Part shown: positions 18,101 through 24,493 of the stretch, one piece after another
Numbering within the stretch: the first letter of the stretch is position 1
Layout of the letters: each line of letters starts with the position of its first letter
Source: Bacteroidales bacterium UBA4912
Lineage (GTDB): Bacteria; Bacteroidota; Bacteroidia; Bacteroidales; Dysgonomonadaceae
Direction: 5' to 3'
Assembly (NCBI GenBank): GCA_002398875.1
Contig: DHCC01000035.1
Span: forward strand, 1-24,812
Length of the DNA: 24,812 nucleotides
Notes under the pieces: model-generated
The model's input: only the letters and a program-made list of their open reading frames with translations
Told to the model about the DNA's origin: nothing
Databases searched by the model: none
Position numbers and translations under genes: made by a program

Positions 18101-19137
18101 ACGAATGGGAGTTTGCTCATAGCTTGGTCATACGCTTCCCTAAAATAGTGACCAAGAAAAAAGTGTCGGTTAGAGTCATACTCATCGGCGCTAAATTCAA
18201 ATGGGGTTGTATAGAGTCCGCCATTAGAAGTAATAGTTTGTGACTCCGATTGTTGCTGTGAGAAGATAGTGTTTATATACAAATTGCCAAATTGCATATC
18301 AGCCTTTATTCCAAACAAAGCTGCACCACCATCAATAAGTGAGTTGGAAGTTGTCATACTAACATTTCCCGCTTCAATATTCTTGACTATGTCGTCCTCA
18401 CTGCCCGTGTAAGTCAGCTTAATCTGTCGGGAATCCATATCTAAACCGGCTTCGCTGTCGTAATTAATGTCGAAATTTATTTTTTCCCCAACCTTTGCAT
18501 TCATATTAAGGTTGATATCCTGATCGAAATCAAAAATTGTTCTTCTGCGGGACCTTTGAGGTAGAGTAGGATTGTCTGTTATGTTCCGCTTAAATCCTGC
18601 TGATACCTCAATATAGCCATTAGTATTGATTTGCACTCCACCCGGACCGAAAACAGACTCCAGCGGATCTTTTTTCTTTCTTCTCTTAGGGAGTTGGTAT
18701 CTCTGTATAAACTTTGATTTGTCGTATGATAGTGAGTTTCGCTCACGAAAAAAATCTATTTGAATTTGTTGCCTCTTATACTCTTTATACTCTTCCGGAG
18801 TCATCGAGAGTGGCTCTGATAGTAGTGTAGATCCTATCTTTTTTTCAAGTATATAGCGGTTGGTCAGGAAATCATACCTTACATTATTTTGAATATAAGG
18901 CGGAGTTTGAAGATTTGCGAACGGGTTGTCGAGAGAATTACTTTTTGGTGTGGCATTGTTTTCGATTATTGGGTCATTGTCATAAACATTTCTATTTTCT
19001 GAAACTGATTTGGTTTCAGACTCTGAATAGCTTATTATCCTATGGTAACTGCCAGATTGTGTATTAGATGCAAATATAGCCTCCTGCTGAATAATCGGCA
19101 GCAGAATAAATAAAAATATGTGAATGAGTTTTTTCAG
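12109..19137 (-). CDS. sprA: SprA, type IX secretion translocon protein (non-ATG start proposed)
   Basis: SprA (Sov in Porphyromonas) is the very large outer-membrane barrel through which type IX secretion cargo leaves the cell. The first ATG at 18804 would give 2231 residues with no signal peptide. The same frame stays open to a stop at 19168-19170. A CTG at 19137 gives 2342 residues, close to known SprA proteins of about 2400. The added 111 residues start (M)KKLIHIFLFILL, a good signal peptide ending near AIFA, and contain the SprA-like stretch NNVRYDFLTNRYILEKKIG before LSMTPEEYKEYK. No in-frame ATG, GTG or TTG exists there, so a CTG start is proposed; ATA at 19167 is a weaker alternative. 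Typical SprA segments include DPLESVFGPGGVQINTNGY (from residue 157) and GRGDPYPDGIFDFLDGYTVD. The C-terminal half is beta-rich as in a barrel. The ruvA gene lies 176 bases upstream, and the two may be co-transcribed. A base error at the start codon cannot be excluded. Confidence 0.9.
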   Translation of the reverse strand: MKKLIHIFLFILLPIIQQEAIFASNTQSGSYHRIISYSESETKSVSENRNVYDNDPIIENNATPKSNSLDNPFANLQTPPYIQNNVRYDFLTNRYILEKKIGSTLLSEPLSMTPEEYKEYKRQQIQIDFFRERNSLSYDKSKFIQRYQLPKRRKKKDPLESVFGPGGVQINTNGYIEVSAGFKRNITDNPTLPQRSRRRTIFDFDQDINLNMNAKVGEKINFDINYDSEAGLDMDSRQIKLTYTGSEDDIVKNIEAGNVSMTTSNSLIDGGAALFGIKADMQFGNLYINTIFSQQQSESQTITSNGGLYTTPFEFSADEYDSNRHFFLGHYFREAYDQAMSKLPFVQSRVSITRMEVWVTNRRGNYEQVHNIVALADLGENENIHNTLWVSQGNSNVTHNNANSLYGDLISEYSGVRNLSDVNNIFPSTMIQGIDYEKLENARLLNTSEYKYQPQLGYISLTMPLQDDEVLAVAFEFTYNGDVYQVGEFTNNAITDSPGALFVKLLKPVSLSPYSPTWDLMMKNIYSLGYGAYDIQKERFKLEIRYQSDTTGVYLNYLPEQEVGDQQLLNMMNLDRLNGRGDPYPDGIFDFLDGYTVDSENGYIIFPVTEPFGSHLRQEIGNNVVADRYVFQELYDSTKTVAQQIPEKNKFRLIGEYLGSSGSEINLNAMNIARGSVRATAAGVLLTEGVDYSVDYMIGRVTILNRQLINSGTPVNVTIENRPLMQTQRKTRMGINLLYDISKNLSVGGTLMHYYEKPLVVKTAFGDEASKNTLWGANLSYRKQSYMLTNLIDKLPFVEASEPSELTADLEYAQMLPGHYKNKYTGGFSYLDDFESSASGIDIHSPYSWTLASTPYNNSPNALFPESGLSNNTEYGKNRAQMAWFYIDGIFTRRNSSLTPAHIKNDPEQLSNHLVREVLEREIFPKREAYYGLPTTIPVLNISFYPNERGPYNLDTKVNSDGKLLNPSARWGGITRRMDVHDFEAANVEYIEFWLMDPFVNDSLGTSRGGDIYFNLGDISEDILKDGKKFFENGLPVDADTTAVGRTVWGKYPKRQSTVYSFDNSSGMETRQLQDVGLNGLSTSEEKVYPTYNQYLEELKPRLSESTISQMEEDPHSPLNDPSGDNFRHYRGSEQDRRQLSILERYKYFNGTEGNSLAAEDDGFSGASRTTPDVEDINNDNTLNEHESYYQYKVSLRPEDMITGSNYIVDSREVTVRLRNGSNSKVRWYQFRIPVRDYQSVVGNIRGFNNIHFMRIFLTDFEEPIFLRFATLELVRSEWRTYRRDLISGGDLSGSGNIDISAVNIEENGSRTPVNYVLPPGVNRIIDPGQPQLRQENEQSLSLKITNLEPGDSRSIYKNTGYDMRRYKRLQMFVHAEQLTEDPGSLDDGDLSVFIRMGSDYMNNYYEYEIPLVITPEGQYSSNSEEDRMKVWPASNMFNFPLELLTSLKTERNLSEHQGSGADRFRRFTRTDPEKPANAVSIVGNPSLAEVKVIMIGIRNHSTGNRTAEVWVNELRLSEFDEKGGWAAQANINLKLSDIGNINLSGRKETAGFGALDQSLLQRRNDDYSAFNLAVNLELGRFLPKQVKLSAPLYYSFSNQLSAPMYDPFNKDILLSESLKISDNRHLTDSIKNIALTTWINKSLSINDVKFDIKSSKPMPYDPANFSFSYAHNVNSQRNPETDFATVKDWRILTEYFYTPLLRSWKPFTDSKYFDWINFNLVPSSLRLTSSLLRNYQEIQLRELMGTPTHTQSHKYLTFSRNFFWDRNLSFVWNMTRNLRISFKSGTLAEIEEPYLQVNKKINRSDYEIWKDSVVQSIADLGRPLNYEQSTDVTYTLPFANIPFLNWINSSVAYNSRYRWERGAFIPDATIGNFLQNDLSLTINSVFNFASIYRKSPLKNINMNLGFKTRTDLPGYKTVIGDLFGQNSESGILQPGLPFAFGFDGGMDFVKRSLSQKLLVINEENIIPALFNETGNLRMEAVLEPFKGLVINLNVMYEDNRRTEMQYMVEGMPVIHGGSFAMTTIAISSAFENLTQSNTYNSPTFNKFMQNREIIAERVQGLYNNQNPTEEINSKIQSDNQNLPLVKSNSADIMVPAFLAAYTGKSPNNISLTAFPDLRSLLPNWNITYNLLNMIPALENQFKSFNLNHRYISQYRVGSYSSLLSWQPINDDDKSNLGYIPDPISGTLIATSPFDIPSVSILESFNPLIEAQSVLYNDLSLSIRLNKTRSLNLNIASNRIVETSDNDIALGMGYRIANLTTRIDLSHKSTKSLIRKIEDGFTQATSGLKSTSIYFTADYVLSKSMTLRAYYERMRHRPMVSSNSYSTVNSNAGVSLRLNLNQ

Positions 19138-19149
19138 CGAGACAACAAC

Positions 19150-19202
19150 TAAACAGTTTCTGAATATTTAAAAACGCGTATTACGTAAACGCCAACTGTT
19201 TA
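19150..19202 (-). promoter_or_regulatory. Hairpin in the sprA leader
   Basis: TAAACAGTT (19150-19158) and AACTGTTTA (19194-19202) are perfect nine-base complements enclosing a second short stem GCGT/ACGC. In the transcript the hairpin ends 12 bases before the proposed CTG start of sprA. It lacks the T-run expected of a ruvA terminator. Confidence 0.45.
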
Positions 19203-19313
19203 ATCTTTTGTCAACTTTTTTGCTTTAATCTAAACTTTTTTGTTTCTAATAATCAATTCAGGTTCACTTTTGATTTTACTCAAAGTGTTTTTTATTACTT
19301 AATCAGACTTTTC

Positions 19314-19904
19314 TTATAATCTTTTTAAAGCCTCTTTTATTATTCCCTCAACCGGAAGAGAAGAATCTTCCTTAATAATTTTTGATACTACCTTCTGTGA
19401 TGCGTTTTTTACGAAGCCAAGCATTACAAGAGCAGAAACTGCAGCGTGACCCGTTTCCGAAAGATCATCTTTAGGTGACTGCACAACATTACCGCTGTCA
19501 TCGGTAAACTTGATCTTGTCTTTCAGGTCGACAATAATTCTCTGTGATGTTTTTGCTCCTATGCCTTTAACCGATTGCAACGCCGCCGCGTTTTCAGATG
19601 CAATCACATTCTCCAGCTCCTTAGAACTTAGCGATGAGAGAATTACACGTGCCGTACTGGGTCCAACACCCGAAACGCTTATCAGCAACATAAACAGTTC
19701 ACGTTCATGCTTGTTCATAAATCCGAAAAGTACGTGCGCATCATCGCGAATTGATTCATAGACATAGAGTTTTGCTTCGGACTTTCCGTTTAACACACCG
19801 TAAGTATTAAGCGAAATATTCATCTGGTAGCCTATCCCTCCACATTCCAGAGTTACAGAAGCAGGAGATATTTCTGCCACTTCTCCTTTGATATAGTCAA
19901 TCAT
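19314..19904 (-). CDS. ruvA: Holliday junction branch migration protein RuvA
   Basis: RuvA binds four-way DNA junctions as a tetramer and loads the RuvB motor in recombinational repair. The 196-residue length is normal. The OB-fold domain covers about 1-64 (MIDYIKGEVAEIS, GIGYQM). Two helix-hairpin-helix motifs follow, SVSGVGPSTA (76-85) and SVKGIGAKTS (111-120). An acidic linker and a C-terminal three-helix domain that contacts RuvB end in KEALKRL. No ruvB or ruvC lies in the window, as usual in Bacteroidota, where ruvA is often beside sprA. The start is a single ATG directly preceding the MIDYI motif. Confidence 0.97.
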   Translation of the reverse strand: MIDYIKGEVAEISPASVTLECGGIGYQMNISLNTYGVLNGKSEAKLYVYESIRDDAHVLFGFMNKHERELFMLLISVSGVGPSTARVILSSLSSKELENVIASENAAALQSVKGIGAKTSQRIIVDLKDKIKFTDDSGNVVQSPKDDLSETGHAAVSALVMLGFVKNASQKVVSKIIKEDSSLPVEGIIKEALKRL

Positions 19905-19920
19905 TTTAAATCAGTTGGTT

Positions 19921-19951
19921 TATTACGTAATACTACCTTAATAACGGTAGT
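19921..19951. repeat. Palindrome and small hairpin just upstream of ruvA
   Basis: TATTACGTAATA (19921-19932) is a perfect 12-base palindrome. It is followed at once by ACTACC (19932-19937) pairing with GGTAGT (19946-19951). Both lie within 50 bases of the ruvA start and may be part of its promoter or leader; no consensus promoter is visible here. Confidence 0.3.
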
Positions 19952-20102
19952 TCGGGCAAAAAATTATAAAACTAACCGCCAAATTACGTTAGATCATTAT
20001 TTGTATGTTTTTATATATGTTTATAGGGTTGTTAGTTTAAACCGTACTAATCGTTTTCCTTATTTGTCCCTTTCATGTTTGATTAAAATAAATAAGTCCA
20101 AA

Positions 20103-21326
20103 CTAAGAATGCGAGAACTCGTGTCCTTTAGCAAGTCCCCCTTCACCAGTCTCTTTATAAAGTGAAGGCAGGTCGTGTCCCGTTTGTTTCATAACATCTA
20201 CCACACGGTCAAATGAAACCCTGTGGATTCCGTCAGTGAAAGAGGAGTAGATATTAGCGTCAAGAGCACGTGCGGCTGCATAAGCATTACGCTCTATACA
20301 AGGAATTTGAACCAGTCCGCACACAGGATCGCAAGTCATGCCAAGGTGATGTTCCAGTCCCATTTCTGCAGCATACTCTATTTGAGCAGGACTGCCACCG
20401 AACAGCTGACTCGCAGCCGCTGCCGCCATTGCACAGGCAACGCCAACTTCACCCTGACAGCCAACCTCTGCTCCCGATATCGAAGCATTTTGTTTAACAA
20501 CATTTCCAAACAGTCCCGCCGTTGCCAGAGCTCTGAGCATCCTGTTTTTGCTGAAACCTCTGCTGACTTCCAGATGATAAAGTACAGCGGGTACCACACC
20601 ACATGATCCGCATGTAGGTGCAGTTACAATCTCGCCTCCCGAAGCATTCTCTTCTGAAACTGCTAAAGCATAAGCGAAAACGAGTCCCCGTGAGCGAAGC
20701 GAATCCTTATACCCCTCTGCTTTAATATGATAACTTACAGCCTTTCGGTGCAGACTAAGTGGTCCGGGTAGCACCCCTTCGTTATCCAGTCCTCTTTTTA
20801 CGGCATCCTTCATTACTCTCCACACCTCTTCAAGATAATCCCAGATCTCTTGTCCTTCGCAATCCTCAACATACTCCCAATAGCTCTTACCGCTCCTTTC
20901 GCACCAGTCCATAATCTCTGACATGGTGGTCATGGGGTAAATATCCTTGCCCTGATCTGCGGTCAGTCCGATTATATTATTACCGTCGGACAAAGCGCCA
21001 CCACCAACACTATAAATAGTACGCGAATCAACTATCTTATCATTTTCGTCATAAGCATCCAATTTCAGTGCATTAGGATGAAAGGGTAGGAAGGTTTTGG
21101 GCAACCACTCAATAATTGTAGGTGCAACCGGCTCCAGAACATTCAGCAGAGCCTGATCTGTGAGATGTCCTTTGCCTGTGGCAGCCAGACTTCCGTAAAG
21201 TGTGACGTTAAATTTGGTTGCATGCGGATGGTCTTCCACGAACAGTTCCGCTGCTTTCTTTGGTCCCATAGTGTGACTGCTTGAGGGACCATTCCCTATT
21301 CTGTATAATTCTTTGATTGATTGCAT
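20103..21326 (-). CDS. sdaA: L-serine ammonia-lyase (L-serine dehydratase), single-chain iron-sulfur type
   Basis: The enzyme turns L-serine into pyruvate and ammonia in the cytosol using an oxygen-sensitive [4Fe-4S] cluster. With the start at 21326 (MQSIKELYRIGNGPSSSHT) it has 407 residues and joins the beta-type domain (about 1-150) with the alpha-type catalytic domain. Conserved marks are GPSSSHTMGP (13-22), TAPTCGSCGVVP (235-246) and the cysteine group TCDPVCGLVQIPC (331-343). Candidate cluster ligands are among Cys239, Cys242, Cys332, Cys336 and Cys343. An in-frame ATG at 21395 adds 23 residues unlike the family, and the -7 element at 21383-21390 would place the transcript start downstream of it, so I rejected it. 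Divergent from the thioesterase gene. Confidence 0.95.
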   Translation of the reverse strand: MQSIKELYRIGNGPSSSHTMGPKKAAELFVEDHPHATKFNVTLYGSLAATGKGHLTDQALLNVLEPVAPTIIEWLPKTFLPFHPNALKLDAYDENDKIVDSRTIYSVGGGALSDGNNIIGLTADQGKDIYPMTTMSEIMDWCERSGKSYWEYVEDCEGQEIWDYLEEVWRVMKDAVKRGLDNEGVLPGPLSLHRKAVSYHIKAEGYKDSLRSRGLVFAYALAVSEENASGGEIVTAPTCGSCGVVPAVLYHLEVSRGFSKNRMLRALATAGLFGNVVKQNASISGAEVGCQGEVGVACAMAAAAASQLFGGSPAQIEYAAEMGLEHHLGMTCDPVCGLVQIPCIERNAYAAARALDANIYSSFTDGIHRVSFDRVVDVMKQTGHDLPSLYKETGEGGLAKGHEFSHS

Positions 21327-21382
21327 AAAAGAAGGATATTTTATAAAACTATGGTGATTGGATGTAATTGTTGAACTTACAA

Positions 21383-21390
21383 CAAAGATA
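21383..21390 (-). promoter_or_regulatory. Possible -7 element of the serine ammonia-lyase promoter
   Basis: The minus strand reads TATCTTTG, an exact TAnnTTTG match, placing transcription near 21377, about 50 bases before the preferred ATG at 21326. No clear -33 TTG. Confidence 0.4.
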
Positions 21391-21412
21391 ATCATTTTTA
21401 ATGGATTATTTT

Positions 21413-21420
21413 TAACTTTG
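21413..21420 (+). promoter_or_regulatory. Possible -7 element of the thioesterase promoter
   Basis: TAACTTTG matches TAnnTTTG, 46 bases before the ATG. Between them GACAACAGT (21424-21432) pairs, with one mismatch, with ACTATTGTC, a small leader hairpin or operator. Confidence 0.4.
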
Positions 21421-21466
21421 TGACAGACAACAGTGTTAACTATTGTCTAAATAGAAATATTAAAAT

Positions 21467-22201
21467 ATGAGCGCAAAGAAAAAGTATATATACGATATTG
21501 AACCTCAGGACATAGATTTTAGGAGAAAGGTTTCACTGAAATCACTTACCAATTTTATCCTGATTACTGCAGGCAAGAATGCTGATGAGAATGGATTTGG
21601 GATAATGGATTTGCAGAAAAATGATCTCACATGGGTGTTGTCCAGACTGGTGATCGAAATGGATCGAATACCTTCGGAAGATGACACTATAGCAATAGAA
21701 ACGTGGGTAGAGAAAATTGGTACTGCCTTCACTACTCGTAATTTTCGTATATCTGATGCAGATGGTATAGTTATAGGACATGCTGCATCTACATGGGCGG
21801 TTATGGATATGAATACACGCCGCAGTATACCCCTGGATTCCATTCCTTCAATGAAAGAGTTTATTGTTAATGAGTCAACGCCAATAGGCGATCCCGAGCA
21901 CCTGCCGGGTGTTGAAGGAGAAATCGTTAATAGCTTTACCGTGAGATACAGTAAGATAGATGTTAACAATCATGCAAATAGCCTATACTATGTTCAGTGG
22001 ATTTCAGATTGTTTCTCTCTAGACTTCTACCGAACCCACAAAATTCGCCGTTTCGAGATAAATTTCCTGAAGGAGCTTACAATTGAGGATAAGGGTAAAG
22101 TTCACCGTGAAGAGGTTGTACCGGGTGACTTTCACTTTGAAATTATCACACGTGACAAAGGTATTGCCTGCCGGGCAAGAATTCTTGTCGATAAAGCTTA
22201 A
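21467..22201 (+). CDS. Acyl-[acyl-carrier-protein] thioesterase (FatA/B type, bacterial)
   Basis: This cytosolic enzyme releases fatty acids from acyl-ACP. The 244 residues match the bacterial family, which is built as two hotdog folds in tandem. The first half contains GFGIMDLQKNDLTWVLSR (about 43-60) and IETWVEKIGTAFTTRNF (77-93). In the second half the putative active-site group is DVNNHANSLYYVQW (165-178), where Asp165, Asn167 and His169 match the conserved Asp/Asn/His of the plant-type catalytic centre. There is no signal peptide or membrane segment. It is a single gene, divergent from the serine ammonia-lyase and convergent with the PhoH-like gene. Chain-length preference cannot be read from the sequence. 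Confidence 0.9.
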   Translation: MSAKKKYIYDIEPQDIDFRRKVSLKSLTNFILITAGKNADENGFGIMDLQKNDLTWVLSRLVIEMDRIPSEDDTIAIETWVEKIGTAFTTRNFRISDADGIVIGHAASTWAVMDMNTRRSIPLDSIPSMKEFIVNESTPIGDPEHLPGVEGEIVNSFTVRYSKIDVNNHANSLYYVQWISDCFSLDFYRTHKIRRFEINFLKELTIEDKGKVHREEVVPGDFHFEIITRDKGIACRARILVDKA

Positions 22202-22287
22202 CGTTTTTCAAATTGATGTTTTAGCGTTTTTCTTTTTCTGGAATTTAATATTTATTTCTCGACTACGATAATTCTATCACCCGCTTG

Positions 22288-22356
22288 CTGCTTATTCACT
22301 ATTTGATTTGAACTCGCTTCGCTCAGACAGCAAATCAAATAACGTGAATTTCGCAG
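22288..22356. repeat. REP-like palindromic repeat, copy 1
   Basis: ATTCAC (22294-22299) and TATTTGATTTG (22300-22310) pair with CAAATCAAATA (22331-22341) and GTGAAT (22344-22349), with a two-base bulge. CTGC/GCAG closes the outer end. The loop is AACTCGCTTCGCTCAGACAG. An inverted, related copy lies at 22511-22624. Both sit in the 478-base gap 22202-22679 between the ends of two convergent genes, which holds no convincing gene. Confidence 0.7.
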
Positions 22357-22510
22357 ATCGGTTCCCGTTATAATAATCTGATGTCTTCGAAATAATCATT
22401 AAATTCCTGGACGAAAAGGAAAAACTTACATTACAAGTATTTTTGGACTGCCTTCAGGGAATTAATGAATTTCTAATTGAAAGCATTTTATTCTGTGCTT
22501 AGAGACATCA

Positions 22511-22624
22511 ACTAATTCTTTGGGACCCTGTCCGGCGAAGATTACGTTAAAAATGATTTGCTGTTTGAGCGTAGCGAGTTTAAATCATTTAGTAATCGAG
22601 ACGCTGACAGGTCAAAGAATTAGT
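22511..22624. repeat. REP-like palindromic repeat, copy 2 (inverted, longer stem)
   Basis: ACTAATTCTTTG (22511-22522) pairs with 22613-22624, CCTGTC (22527-22532) with GACAGG (22606-22611), and AAATGATTT (22551-22559) with AAATCATTT (22582-22590). The central loop, read on the minus strand, is AACTCGCTACGCTCAAACAG, differing from the copy 1 loop at two positions. The stems of the two copies differ in sequence but both keep their pairing. Confidence 0.7.
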
Positions 22625-22679
22625 ATAGTCGATAAGAACAGAATAAAATGTAATGAAGCAATTAATTAATTCCCGTTTA

Positions 22680-24107
22680 TCAAAGCAGATTACTTGCTAA
22701 TTCAGATAATTCACTGCGCTCACCTTTGACCAGATTGACATGACCAAAAATATTCTGCCCCCGCATTTTATCAATCATGTAAGCCAGTCCGTTTGATTGC
22801 ATATCAAGATAAGGAGAGTCAATTTGCTGAAGGTCGCCAGTGAACACCATCTTAGTGTTTTCGCCAGCGCGGGTAATAATAGTTTTCACCTCATGTGGCG
22901 TAAGGTTTTGTGCCTCATCAATTATGCAGAAAGTCTCTGTCAGACTTCGTCCCCTGATAAAAGCCAATGCTTCAATTTCGAGCCTGCCCGTTTTCTGAAG
23001 CTCATCAATGAGACGCAGATCAGGACTGTTTTGACCTAACTGAGACTTGATAACATTAAGATTGTCAAACAGTGGCTGCATGTAAGGAGCAATCTTCTGT
23101 TTTTCGTCACCCGGCAGATATCCCAGATCTCTATTAGATAAAGAAACAATTGGTCGTGCCAAAAGTATCTGCCCGTATATTTTGTTCTGTTTCAATGCCG
23201 AAGCCAGAGCCAGCAAAGTCTTTCCTGTACCTGCCTTACCTGTCAGTCCAACCAGTTTAATATCAGGGTCGTTGAGAATTTCGAAGGCGAAAGTCTGTTC
23301 AGCATTTCTTGGATGTATACCAAAATTCACCTCCTTCTCTACCTTTTTAATCTTTTGGGTGAAAGGGTTGTAACGTACAAGCACACTATTTCTCTCACTT
23401 TTAAGAATAAAGCACTGATTAGGGTCAAGTTGAAAGTCAAAATTAAACTCATTAAGGTCCACCCCTCCGTTTTGTACATAAATCTTATCAATCAGATCAG
23501 GATTTATACCCTCAACAGTTTGCTCGCCCCTATCAAAAATATCCACATCAGTAACCTTATCATTGATGTAGTCCTCAGAAACAAAACCAAGAGAACGAGC
23601 TTTCATGCGAAGGTTAATATCCTTGGACACAAGGATAGTTTTCATGCCCGGATTCTTTTCGGCAATCTCAGCCACAACTGAAAGTATGCGGTTGTCAGCT
23701 GATCTTTCGGGGAAAGCATCAGTTATCTTCTTGTTGTCTTTTGATGCATTTACGATGTAAAGTTTGCCCTTCCCGACACCTAGTTCTGCACCATCTGTAA
23801 ACAAATCATCATCTGTTATCAGGTCGAGTTCTCTCACAAAAGCCCTTGCATTATAGTTAATCTGATCACTGCCCTTTTTGAATTTATCAAGCTCCTCAAG
23901 TACAATAAAAGGGATATATATGTCATTCTCTTCAAAATTATTTATTGAGTCGAAGTCGTGTAATATCACGTTAGTGTCGAGTATAAAGTTCTTCTTTGGC
24001 CCTGAAGCTCCTTTTTTAGTTTTGGTTCTAGTTTTAGACTTGGTGGTGGTACTTTCAGTTTCTTTACTTTTTACTTCATTTGCAGTTTTACTTTCAGTTG
24101 TTGCCAT
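22680..24107 (-). CDS. PhoH family ATPase with N-terminal PIN domain (PhoH2-like)
   Basis: The 475-residue protein joins a PIN-type nuclease domain to a PhoH ATPase, the layout of PhoH2, studied in mycobacteria as an RNA helicase and ribonuclease. Residues 1-40 are a Lys/Thr/Ser-rich tail. The PIN domain (about 41-185) shows acidic residues at the expected places: Asp44 in ILDTNV, Glu71/Glu72 in VLEELDKF, Asp138 in SADNRIL and Asp163 in SKDINL. The ATPase domain has Walker A GKAGTGKT (290-297), ARPIVSLSNRDLGYLPGD (317-334) and Walker B CIIDEAQ (394-400). A GDLQQID motif follows at 424-430. All key residues are intact, so both activities are likely. It is cytosolic. The start follows an 80-base structured leader; the gene stands alone between the repeat region and the divergent RRM gene. 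Confidence 0.92.
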   Translation of the reverse strand: MATTESKTANEVKSKETESTTTKSKTRTKTKKGASGPKKNFILDTNVILHDFDSINNFEENDIYIPFIVLEELDKFKKGSDQINYNARAFVRELDLITDDDLFTDGAELGVGKGKLYIVNASKDNKKITDAFPERSADNRILSVVAEIAEKNPGMKTILVSKDINLRMKARSLGFVSEDYINDKVTDVDIFDRGEQTVEGINPDLIDKIYVQNGGVDLNEFNFDFQLDPNQCFILKSERNSVLVRYNPFTQKIKKVEKEVNFGIHPRNAEQTFAFEILNDPDIKLVGLTGKAGTGKTLLALASALKQNKIYGQILLARPIVSLSNRDLGYLPGDEKQKIAPYMQPLFDNLNVIKSQLGQNSPDLRLIDELQKTGRLEIEALAFIRGRSLTETFCIIDEAQNLTPHEVKTIITRAGENTKMVFTGDLQQIDSPYLDMQSNGLAYMIDKMRGQNIFGHVNLVKGERSELSELASNLL

Positions 24108-24139
24108 GTTTTTTAGTTTAATGTATTAAAATCAAAAAT

Positions 24140-24190
24140 CAGGTCTCGATTGTTTAAAAAGAAAAAATATATATCGACCTGAAGACAGGT
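24140..24190 (-). promoter_or_regulatory. Structured leader of the PhoH-like gene
   Basis: In the minus-strand message, ACCTG and CAGGT (24186-24190 with 24177-24181) form a small hairpin. CAGGTCGAT (24181-24173) can instead pair with ATCGAGACCTG (24150-24140), which is followed by ATTTTTGATTTT. The two hairpins share bases, as in attenuators. Position relative to the predicted transcript start is marginal for the first hairpin. Confidence 0.3.
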
Positions 24191-24192
24191 TA

Positions 24193-24200
24193 CAAATATA
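24193..24200 (-). promoter_or_regulatory. Possible -7 element of the PhoH-like gene promoter
   Basis: The minus strand reads TATATTTG, matching TAnnTTTG; a TTG lies 22 bases further upstream (24223-24225). Transcription would begin near 24187, about 80 bases before the ATG. Confidence 0.4.
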
Positions 24201-24338
24201 ACATTAACTAAACAAATTAGTCCAATCTTTCACCAACAAATTTAAGATGTAAACATTTATTTAGCCATTTGATTGTATGCTTATTACACCATTTTTACTC
24301 TAAGATTAAAATATTTTTGATTTTTATCGCAAAATGTT

Positions 24339-24367
24339 TTGTTACAATTAATTTATACCTATCTTTG
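24339..24367 (+). promoter_or_regulatory. Promoter of the RRM protein gene
   Basis: TTG (24339-24341), 18 bases, then TATCTTTG (24360-24367), an exact TAnnTTTG match. Transcription would start near 24374, leaving an untranslated leader of about 120 bases. The remainder of the 386-base gap 24108-24493 contains the PhoH-like gene leader and no gene. Confidence 0.5.
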
Positions 24368-24422
24368 TCGAGCAAAAGTATTTTTTACAGCAGGTCGTTA
24401 TTTAGTTACTTCACACCAATGT

Positions 24423-24456
24423 AAGTTATTTCCTAACTCCTCTTTTTTAATAACTT
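24423..24456 (+). promoter_or_regulatory. Hairpin with pyrimidine-rich loop in the RRM gene leader
   Basis: AAGTTATT (24423-24430) pairs perfectly with AATAACTT (24449-24456) around an 18-base loop that is almost all C and T. It ends 37 bases before the ATG. It could be a binding site for the encoded RNA-binding protein itself; this is a guess. Confidence 0.4.
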
Positions 24457-24493
24457 CTGCACAATTATTTATTCAAATTTTTATTATTTTTAC

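Noticed and set aside
20270..20606. Several overlapping frames on both strands within the serine ammonia-lyase gene
   Set aside because: All overlap the conserved catalytic region of the real gene and show no family features.
22377..22502. Short plus-strand frame between the two palindromes (IIIKFLDEKEKLTLQVFL...)
   Set aside because: It looks mildly protein-like but has no start codon and only 41 codons; too little to call even a remnant.
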